Below, piece by piece: positions 1 through 5,061 of a stretch of DNA of 6,181 nt. Where the stretch lies: positions 1-6,181 of the forward strand of contig JAJAYH010000175.1 in the NCBI GenBank assembly GCA_026786325.1. Direction: 5' to 3'. Every line of letters begins with the position of its first letter. Position 1 is the stretch's first letter. The notes under the pieces were generated by a model. The model saw only the letters and a list, made by a program, of their open reading frames with translations, did not search any database and was not told the origin of the DNA. The stretch is from Alkalinema sp. CAN_BIN05. GTDB taxonomy: Bacteria > Cyanobacteriota > Cyanobacteriia > Leptolyngbyales > Leptolyngbyaceae. The translations under genes were made by a program, and so were the position numbers.

Positions 1-161
1 AAGTGCTAAATCCTAAGTAGATAACTCTTTCAGCTAAGCACTCAGTCCCCTTGACAACTAACTTTTTTCCTTAACCTGTCAGGCATCGGTAGTCCCATGA
101 AGTAGCGATTGATTTCTTAAGGATCGGGAACTAAATAACCTATAATTCTGTGTAACAACTA

Positions 162-270
162 TCTTACCTATGGTTTGTGAACAGGCAAGACGCATGTTCC
201 ACTAGAACTTAAGACTTACAAGTTGTTTGAGCCTCATTTCTAAAAAAGGTCAGATCTTTGATAGGTAAGA
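162..270. repeat. perfect 10-bp inverted repeat, widely spaced
   Basis: TCTTACCTAT at 162-171 is the exact reverse complement of ATAGGTAAGA at 261-270, with 89 bases between the arms. A smaller dyad, AACTT/AAGTT (206-210 and 220-224), lies inside it. Such an arrangement could close a folded RNA or mark the ends of a small degenerate element, but a 10-bp match at this distance can arise by chance in AT-rich DNA. No function is assigned. Confidence 0.35.
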
Positions 271-399
271 CTTTTTAATTATGCTTTCTTGAATTTTGAA
301 TTGCTGAGATGAACGTGAGATTGGAACTATTGTAATTTAGACACGCTATAGAAAGTACTAAAAGTACAAGATTTAAAATGGCTCACGTATACTTACTTG

Positions 400-423
400 G
401 AATTCATCCGATCGAGAATTCTC
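400..423. repeat. palindromic cluster downstream of the RNase H gene
   Basis: GAATTC occurs at 400-405 and 416-421, giving a potential hairpin with a 10-base loop. The second copy sits in a perfect 10-bp palindrome, GAGAATTCTC (414-423), and CGATCG (409-414) lies between. It is about 42 bases past the RNase H stop codon, so a role in ending that minus-strand transcript is possible. However, no T-tract follows on the minus strand, so it is not a canonical intrinsic terminator. Confidence 0.3.
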
Positions 424-464
424 TTCATTCATCACTCTTAAAACATCATTTAAACGATCAATGA

Positions 465-1028
465 TTAGACAGATTGCCGATCGCACATTTCACTGATTTC
501 CCCGCGTCGAAACTGTCCTGCTGCGAGATTGGCCATTTGATTTCCTAGATTATGCCGATCGCTTTCTAACCCATACCGATCGCGGTTTTTAATTTGTGCT
601 AGTTTCCCTTTTCGACCTAGTGCATCACTATGTCCCATGATATGATGAAAAGTGGCTGATTGTGGTTTTGTTAGCTGTAACCAAAGGTCACGATCGTTGA
701 TGGGATTGCCTTTGGTATTGAGCCAGCCATTATGGTTCCATTTGTTAATCCAATTATGATTAATCGCGTCGATCGCATATTTAAAATCTGAAAAAACTGA
801 ACTCGATCGTGAAGATTGTTTCAAATAATCTAACGCTGTGATCAACGCTAAAAGTTCAGCCCGTTGATGAGTGCTGCGAGTTTCCGTTCCGCCCAGTGTC
901 ATTGTGGTATCGTCACTAAACCAAACAATGGCAGCATATCCGCAAACGCCTCTTCCACCATAGGGCGCATATCCGCCGCTTCCGTCGGTGTAAATGGCAT
1001 TGATCAAAAGAGGCGCTTGCACAGGCAA
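465..1028 (-). CDS. ribonuclease HI-like protein, divergent
   Basis: Ribonuclease HI cuts the RNA strand of RNA-DNA hybrids in the cytoplasm, using two metal ions held by four acidic residues. The 187-residue product keeps the first three: Asp15 in IYTDGSGG, Glu58 in HQRAELLAL and Asp81 in FSDFKY. It also has the catalytic-loop His133 (MGHS) and the substrate-handle pattern W-x3-W-x4-GW followed by NDRDLW (residues 93-116). Two features are odd. The fourth acidic position is Asn167 (GNQMANLA), and about 24 extra residues, compared with E. coli RNase HI, separate His133 from it. The usual N-terminal GNPGPGG loop is replaced by a Gly/Tyr-rich version. No ATG lies near the N-terminus: TTG at 1028 and GTG at 1022 are possible starts and neither has a ribosome site. 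The family assignment is firm, full activity is not. It is divergent from the glycosyltransferase and probably unrelated to it. Confidence 0.85.
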   Translation of the reverse strand: MPVQAPLLINAIYTDGSGGYAPYGGRGVCGYAAIVWFSDDTTMTLGGTETRSTHQRAELLALITALDYLKQSSRSSSVFSDFKYAIDAINHNWINKWNHNGWLNTKGNPINDRDLWLQLTKPQSATFHHIMGHSDALGRKGKLAQIKNRDRYGLESDRHNLGNQMANLAAGQFRRGEISEMCDRQSV

Positions 1029-1073
1029 TGTTGGGGCTTGTAAAGTGGAATTAATTTAATTTTAAAGGCTTTT

Positions 1074-1077
1074 GGGA
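1074..1077 (+). promoter_or_regulatory. weak ribosome binding site for the glycosyltransferase
   Basis: GGGA ends six bases before ATG 1084. It overlaps the alternative TTG start at 1072, which itself has only AAAGG three bases upstream. The spacing favours the ATG. Confidence 0.4.
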
Positions 1078-1083
1078 ACCGGA

Positions 1084-2337
1084 ATGCACATTACAATTTT
1101 GACCTATGGTTCTCGTGGGGATATTCAGCCGTTTGTGGCGCTGGGTGTGGAGTTGTTACGATCGGGCCACCAGGTACGCCTTGCAGTCCCGGCACTATTT
1201 AAAGAGTTCGTAATGGCTCAAGGGCTAGAATTTGCTGCATTGTCTGGTGATCCACAGGCATTGTTACGATCGGATGCGGGGCAAGAATTGTTGAAGGCGG
1301 GCGCGAATGGATTGAAGTTTTTGAAAAGTTTTGGAGATTTGGTTCGATCGGATTTACTGGGAGTTTTGGCGGATTCTCTAGAGGCTTGTGCTGGGACGGA
1401 TTTGATTGTGGCGACGGCATTTACATTTTGGGGCTTGGAGATTTCGCAAGCCATCAATGTTCCCTGTGTTTTTGCCAATGTGAATGCCTTGAGTCCTACC
1501 CGTGAATTTGCAATTCCATCGGTGCCATCAGGATTAGTTCCGCCTATTTTAAATAAATTAACCTATCCGTTGTCGTTGATTGCGTTTTGGCAATTATATC
1601 GAGAGCCATTGAATGCTTGGCGTAAGTCAGAATTAGGATTGCCGCCGCTGGGGATTTTTGATGAACCGATCGATCGATTACAAAAAACAAACATGCCTTT
1701 TTTGTATGGTATCAGTCCGTCGGTATTGCCCCGTCCCCAAGATTGGCCAACGCATTTGCATATGACGGGCTATTGGTATTTAGATCAACCTGATTTTCAG
1801 CCTACTGCATCATTGATTGACTTCCTGGATTCAGGAGAACCTCCGGTTTATATTGGCTTCGGCAGTATGGCCGAGCGCGATGCGACAGAATTGACAGACA
1901 TAGTACTCGCTTCATTATTAAAATCGGGACAGCGCGGATTATTATTGTCTGGCTGGGGTGGCATTCAACAAACAGATTTGCCGGATACCGTATTGAAAGT
2001 AGATTCAGCACCGCACGATTGGTTATTGCCCAAAATGTCGGCTGTTATTCATCATGGCGGTGCCGGGACAACTGCCGCCGCATTACGATCGGGCCGTCCA
2101 TCCATGGCTGTGCCGTTCTTTGGTGATCAACCGTTTTGGGGCGATCGGATTGCAATGCTGGGTGTGGGTGTACGCGCTGTGCCGAGACTTCAGTTATCGA
2201 TTGATACATTGTCAGCATCTATTGGCGCATTGGTGAATAATCAGAGTTTCAAAGCTAATGCAAAACAATTAGCCGATCGAATTTCTTTGGAAAATGGTAC
2301 AAAAAATGCAGTAAACATTATTCAATTCTCCTTGTGA
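1084..2337 (+). CDS. GT1 glycosyltransferase, sterol-glucosyltransferase (UGT80)-like
   Basis: A 417-residue two-domain GT-B enzyme predicted to move a sugar from a nucleotide sugar, probably UDP-glucose, to a lipid or other hydrophobic alcohol. The N-terminal domain (Glyco_transf_28 type) opens with YGSRGDIQPFVALG (residues 8-21) and continues with a KEFV and GLEF-x4-GDP pattern typical of plant and fungal sterol 3-beta-glucosyltransferases. The C-terminal donor domain has GFGSM (258-262) and the donor-binding block HHGGAGTTAAALRSGRPS, starting at residue 323 and followed by PFFGDQPFWGDR. There is no signal peptide or membrane segment. I chose ATG 1084, preceded by GGGA at 1074-1077; an in-frame TTG at 1072 would add four residues. 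The acceptor is unknown. Because the gene lies upstream on the same strand as a type III PKS operon, its phenolic-lipid product is a candidate. Carotenoid or other lipid glycosylation are alternatives. The fold and family are confident; the substrate is not. Confidence 0.88.
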   Translation: MHITILTYGSRGDIQPFVALGVELLRSGHQVRLAVPALFKEFVMAQGLEFAALSGDPQALLRSDAGQELLKAGANGLKFLKSFGDLVRSDLLGVLADSLEACAGTDLIVATAFTFWGLEISQAINVPCVFANVNALSPTREFAIPSVPSGLVPPILNKLTYPLSLIAFWQLYREPLNAWRKSELGLPPLGIFDEPIDRLQKTNMPFLYGISPSVLPRPQDWPTHLHMTGYWYLDQPDFQPTASLIDFLDSGEPPVYIGFGSMAERDATELTDIVLASLLKSGQRGLLLSGWGGIQQTDLPDTVLKVDSAPHDWLLPKMSAVIHHGGAGTTAAALRSGRPSMAVPFFGDQPFWGDRIAMLGVGVRAVPRLQLSIDTLSASIGALVNNQSFKANAKQLADRISLENGTKNAVNIIQFSL

Positions 2338-2373
2338 TCTGCGTCAGTAGATAATGTGACTGTGTAGAAAGTC

Positions 2374-2400
2374 TCCGTAAATTTGCGGAATCCGAATTCG
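2374..2400. promoter_or_regulatory. operator-like palindromes upstream of the regulator gene
   Basis: TCCGTAAATTTGCGGA (2374-2389) is a 16-bp palindrome with one non-matching pair (T5/G12), and CGAATTCG (2393-2400) is a perfect 8-bp palindrome directly after it. Both lie between the glycosyltransferase stop codon and the preferred regulator start at 2512. Such dyads suit a dimeric regulator, possibly the adjacent LuxR-type protein controlling itself. The first could also form a five-pair RNA hairpin with a six-base loop, but the nearest T-rich stretch is about ten bases later and broken, so I do not call a terminator. Confidence 0.35.
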
Positions 2401-2511
2401 TTCTTTTGTATGAAGGGAAAGAGAGCGATCGTGAAGCTTGCATCAAGCAGCCCAAGCGATCGTAACTTCAAATTGTGGTTACATGCCCCCAATCTTCATT
2501 CATTAAGATTC

Positions 2512-3045
2512 ATGAAATCCTCCACACTTATTCCTGAAAATCAAACGTTTAGTTCCATTTTAGAAGGCTTGCTTGATGCTGTTTTAATTGCTGATGTTCA
2601 AGGTGCATTACTCTACACTAATCTGTCGGCCCAAAAAATCTGCCGTCAATTAAACATCGTCCATCTTCAGACCCATGCTATTTGGAGCATTTGTGAACTG
2701 CTTAAGTCCCAAATCGATCGGGCCTTAATTTTAGAATCAGATTTAACGATAGCAGAAACGCAATATCGGGTCCGAGTTCAATGGCTTAATGCAATTGAAG
2801 AGGCTCAAGATACTCGATTAATTCTGCGTTTTGAGAATCAACAGCATTCCATGCGTTGTGCGGCTATTTTTGATGCTCAATACTTTGGACTGACTCCGCG
2901 AGAATCAGAAGTGTGGGATTTGCGAAATCAAGGCCGATCGCGCCGTGAAATTGCAGATCAGTTGTATATTACGATAGATACGGTAAAAAAGCATTTAGCA
3001 AATATTCAAACAAAACGTCAAACCTACCTTGAGGCGACTAATTAA
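2512..3045 (+). CDS. PAS-like plus LuxR-type HTH transcriptional regulator
   Basis: A 177-residue DNA-binding regulator. The N-terminal part (about residues 10-107) reads as a small PAS-like sensor, with LLDAVLIADVQGALLYTN resembling the start of a PAS fold. The C-terminal part (127-170) is a clear LuxR/GerE helix-turn-helix: LTPRESEVWDL, then RREIADQLYITIDTVKKHLANI. There is no receiver domain and no conserved phospho-Asp, so it is probably not a classical response regulator; the PAS-like part may sense a ligand. The combination matches a family of short regulators I know from cyanobacteria. I chose ATG 2512 because the PAS-like homology begins just after it. In-frame TTG 2383 or ATG 2410 would add 43 or 34 residues that look non-conserved and would run through a palindrome. 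It lies 141 bases before the polyketide synthase on the same strand and is the likely controller of that operon; this is inference. Confidence 0.85.
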   Translation: MKSSTLIPENQTFSSILEGLLDAVLIADVQGALLYTNLSAQKICRQLNIVHLQTHAIWSICELLKSQIDRALILESDLTIAETQYRVRVQWLNAIEEAQDTRLILRFENQQHSMRCAAIFDAQYFGLTPRESEVWDLRNQGRSRREIADQLYITIDTVKKHLANIQTKRQTYLEATN

Positions 3046-3054
3046 TAGATTAGG

Positions 3055-3103
3055 TCTGATGCTGCTGACTTGGATTTAAAACGTTATAATCAGAAGCATC
3101 GGA
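3055..3103 (+). promoter_or_regulatory. candidate activator-dependent promoter of the type III PKS operon
   Basis: GATGCTGCTGA (3058-3068) and TCAGAAGCATC (3090-3100) form an inverted repeat with 10 of 11 positions matching, or 12 of 14 if extended to 3055 and 3103. The 21-base spacer ends in a consensus -10 hexamer, TATAAT, at 3085-3090. The matching -35 position (3062-3067, CTGCTG, 17-base spacing) agrees poorly with TTGACA and lies inside the left arm. The right arm covers the expected transcription start. Arm centres are about 32 bp apart, near three helical turns. This suits an operator for a dimeric regulator such as the LuxR-type protein just upstream. The alternative, a transcription terminator of the regulator gene, is weaker because the loop is large and no T-run follows directly. 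Confidence 0.5.
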
Positions 3104-3186
3104 TATTGCTTTTAATAAAAATAGGAAGTTTTGCCGTCTAATAGCTTACTTATATTGATAGGTTGTCCACTACTAAAGTATTTTAT

Positions 3187-4299
3187 ATGCATACTGTTCT
3201 AGAATCGATCGCAACAGCAAATCCTCCCTTTGAAATCACCCAAAATCAGGCATTGGCGTTTTTGTCCAGATTGGAAGGTATTTCGTTGACGCTATACGAT
3301 CGTGCAGCTCAAATTTATCAAAAATCGGGCATCGATCGTCGCTATACCTCTATTCAAGACTATTTGACAGAGCCACCGAATTTTAGTTTTTACCCCAATA
3401 ATTGGACCTTAAAACCTGTTCCGAGTACCTTCGATCGGAATCAACTTTATCAACTCTATGCCACAAAAATTGCAATCTCAGCCGCTCAACAAGCGATTCA
3501 AGATGCAAAATTAAATTCAAAGCATATTACTCATATAATTGTAGTAAGTTGTACTGGATTTTCTGCACCGGGTTTAGATGTTCATTTGATTCAGCAATTA
3601 GGGCTTAGGAATGATGTCGATCGTACTATGATTGGATTTATGGGGTGTTGTGCGGCATTTAATGGATTGAAAAGTGCCCATGCAATTTGTCAGAGTAATC
3701 CGAAGGCACGAGTATTATTAGTATGTGTGGAGTTGTGTACGTTACATTTTCAGAACGAGAATTCATTAGAAAATGTAGTGATTAATGCGATTTTTGGAGA
3801 TGGTGCGGCCGCCGCAATTTTGTCCTCGCAATCGGATCATGATGCGGCTGGAAAGTTAGCCTATGTAGATGGGGCCAGTATCTTGGCTGATGACACACTG
3901 GGTTTAATGAGTTGGACCATTGGTAATACTGGCTTTCTAATGGGATTGTCGCCCAGAGTTCCCAATGCGATCGTTCAGCATTTACCCAACTATTTAACTC
4001 AATTACTCGATCGAAATGCTCTGACTCAATCTGATATTAATTTCTGGGCTGTGCATCCCGGCGGACGACAAATTCTTGACAAAATTCAGGCATTATTTGA
4101 ATTAGAAGATGGTTTAATTGGAGATTCCTATGAAATTCTGAGACAATATGGCAATATGAGTTCTTGTACTATTTTGTTTATTTTAAAACGATTACTTTCA
4201 CGGCATAATGGTGGGGAGAAATTGCAAAATGGATTAGCGCTGGCATTCGGTCCAGGGTTGACAATAGAAGGATGTTTATTTCAGCAAGTGGCATCTTAA
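3187..4299 (+). CDS. type III polyketide synthase (chalcone synthase superfamily)
   Basis: A 370-residue homodimeric ketosynthase that extends a CoA-bound starter with malonyl-CoA and cyclises the chain to a pyrone or phenol. From ATG 3187 the catalytic triad is Cys154 (FMGCCAAF), His290 (WAVHPGG) and Asn323 (YGNMSSC). Phe203 (IFGDGAAA) matches the chalcone synthase gatekeeper Phe215, and the C-terminal FGPGLTIEG signature is present. Aligned by hand to chalcone synthase, positions Ser133, Met137 and Thr194 are Thr123, Ala127 and Cys184 here. These are the residues reported to open the long acyl tunnel of mycobacterial PKS18 (Thr144, Ala148, Cys205), so a long-chain fatty acyl starter is predicted. 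Length is typical of bacterial members. An in-frame TTG at 3163 would add eight residues; no clear ribosome site supports either start. It is the first gene of a tight operon with a methyltransferase and a flavoprotein. Family certain; product (alkylpyrone or alkylresorcinol) inferred. Confidence 0.95.
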   Translation: MHTVLESIATANPPFEITQNQALAFLSRLEGISLTLYDRAAQIYQKSGIDRRYTSIQDYLTEPPNFSFYPNNWTLKPVPSTFDRNQLYQLYATKIAISAAQQAIQDAKLNSKHITHIIVVSCTGFSAPGLDVHLIQQLGLRNDVDRTMIGFMGCCAAFNGLKSAHAICQSNPKARVLLVCVELCTLHFQNENSLENVVINAIFGDGAAAAILSSQSDHDAAGKLAYVDGASILADDTLGLMSWTIGNTGFLMGLSPRVPNAIVQHLPNYLTQLLDRNALTQSDINFWAVHPGGRQILDKIQALFELEDGLIGDSYEILRQYGNMSSCTILFILKRLLSRHNGGEKLQNGLALAFGPGLTIEGCLFQQVAS

Positions 4300-4315
4300 A
4301 ACTATTCTTAAAATT

Positions 4316-5050
4316 ATGATTTCCTTCCAAACCCGCACCGACGAAGATGAGTTGATGGATGACTTTTCCATTACAGATATTCGCCTCACCAGCGCTCTCG
4401 AAGAACTTCGCACAGTGAATCGATTTCTTGGTGGTTATGATACGACGATGGCAGTGTTGGCTCCTTGGCTAAAGGTTCGATCGCAAACCAATCCCAAGCC
4501 CATCCGAATTCTAGATCTCGGTACAGGTATTGCAGATTTCCCGGAATACATTGTGTCTTGGGCGGCCAAACAATCTCCGCCAATCAATCTAGAACTAGTT
4601 GCGATCGATGCAAATCCTGTCACGGTAGACTATGCCCGTCAGTCATTGTCTAAACGTTTACCAGAGGCATTGAGTTCTAAAATTAGGGTGGAAGTCGCTG
4701 ATGCCTTGGCATTGCCCTATGGTGATGGTGAATTTGATATTGCGATGGGTGCAATGTTTTTACATCATTTTGCTGAGGAACGAGCGATCGCAATTGTTCA
4801 TTCAATGAATCGAGTTTCAAAGGGTGGGATTTTAATTAATGATCTTCATCGTCATCCTCTGGCCTACTATAGTTTTTATACTTTAAGTCGGCTATTTCAA
4901 GCTTCAGAAATGGTGCAAAATGATGGACCAATATCGGTATTGAGAGGTTTTCGTGGCCCGGAGTTGGAGACGATTGCTCAGAAGGCTGGAGTACAGAATT
5001 TTACAGTGCGTTGGCGTTGGCCATTTCGTTGGTTGTTGAGTACTCTTTAG
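4316..5050 (+). CDS. class I SAM-dependent methyltransferase (PKS tailoring)
   Basis: A 244-residue Rossmann-fold methyltransferase. Motif I is ILDLGTGIADFPE (65-77), the acidic residue binding the SAM ribose is probably Asp98 (LVAIDAN), and the motif II/III region is ADALALPYGDGEFDIAMG (128-145) followed by FLHHF. A post-motif GGILINDLHRHPLAY begins at 170. The N-terminal RTDEDELMDD matches methyltransferases I associate with type III PKS and FAD-oxidoreductase genes. The gene starts 16 bases after the synthase stop and ends 11 bases before the flavoprotein, so co-transcription is very likely. The expected role is O- or C-methylation of the polyketide, as described for SrsB on alkylresorcinols in Streptomyces griseus. 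ATG 4316 is kept because it retains the conserved N-terminal motif; ATG 4358 would delete it. No Shine-Dalgarno sequence is visible. Confidence 0.9.
   Translation: MISFQTRTDEDELMDDFSITDIRLTSALEELRTVNRFLGGYDTTMAVLAPWLKVRSQTNPKPIRILDLGTGIADFPEYIVSWAAKQSPPINLELVAIDANPVTVDYARQSLSKRLPEALSSKIRVEVADALALPYGDGEFDIAMGAMFLHHFAEERAIAIVHSMNRVSKGGILINDLHRHPLAYYSFYTLSRLFQASEMVQNDGPISVLRGFRGPELETIAQKAGVQNFTVRWRWPFRWLLSTL
4784..4791. repeat. full HIP1 octamer GCGATCGC
   Basis: This is the only complete HIP1 octamer I found, inside the methyltransferase gene. The core hexamer CGATCG is spread through all genes, for example at 478, 556, 577, 691, 770, 804, 1159, 1267, 1345, 1667, 2086, 2142, 2274, 2426, 2457, 2715, 2935, 3206, 3297, 3333, 3432, 3618, 3968, 4008, 4478, 4602, 5127, 5518, 5541, 5727, 5772 and 6118. 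HIP1 is a known signature of many cyanobacterial genomes. Confidence 0.85.
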
Positions 5051-5051
5051 T

Positions 5052-5055
5052 GGGA
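5052..5055 (+). promoter_or_regulatory. ribosome binding site for the FAD oxidoreductase
   Basis: GGGA lies six bases before ATG 5062 in the 11-base gap after the methyltransferase stop codon. It supports this start and translation as the third gene of the operon. Confidence 0.45.
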
Positions 5056-5061
5056 TGTTAC

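Larger units (their letters stand above)
1..464. other. non-coding region, no gene recognised
   Basis: No convincing open reading frame was found on either strand, and no tRNA, rRNA or CRISPR array. The stretch is AT-rich and carries several small dyads, listed separately, and an isolated TATAAT at 141-146 without a matching -35 box. CGATCG, abundant in the rest of the window, is absent from bases 1-408 and first appears at 409-414. That compositional break could mean a recently acquired or mobile-element-derived segment, or an RNA-coding or neutral spacer; I cannot decide between these. The right-hand part lies downstream of the minus-strand ribonuclease H gene, where I see no canonical intrinsic terminator. 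Confidence 0.6.

Noticed and set aside
1..41. AGTGCT/AGCACT (2-7 and 36-41) as an insertion-sequence end or tRNA-like fold
   Set aside because: Only six pairs with a long loop; no transposase fragment, target duplication or cloverleaf is visible.
51..81. TTGACA (51-56) as a -35 box and the TGACA/TGTCA dyad
   Set aside because: No -10-like hexamer lies 16-18 bases downstream, and the 5-bp dyad has a 20-base loop; chance is likely.
170..205. 11-codon reading frame starting ATG at 170, downstream of TATAAT 141-146
   Set aside because: Too short, no ribosome site, no recognisable peptide, and the TATAAT has no -35 partner at suitable spacing.
1199..1478. Overlapping minus-strand reading frames opposite the glycosyltransferase
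   Set aside because: They lie wholly within a well-supported gene, have low-complexity composition and no recognisable motif.
2383..2511. Extended N-terminus of the regulator from TTG 2383
   Set aside because: The extra 43 residues lack family similarity and overlap an operator-like palindrome; ATG 2512 directly precedes the PAS-like homology.
3058..3100. Hairpin as intrinsic terminator of the regulator gene
   Set aside because: The loop would be 21 bases, the stem holds a mismatch, and the next bases are GGATATTGC with no T-run; a consensus -10 inside the spacer favours a promoter/operator.
3163..3186. TTG 3163 as start of the polyketide synthase
   Set aside because: It adds eight non-conserved residues; ATG 3187 gives the usual N-terminus, though neither has a strong ribosome site.
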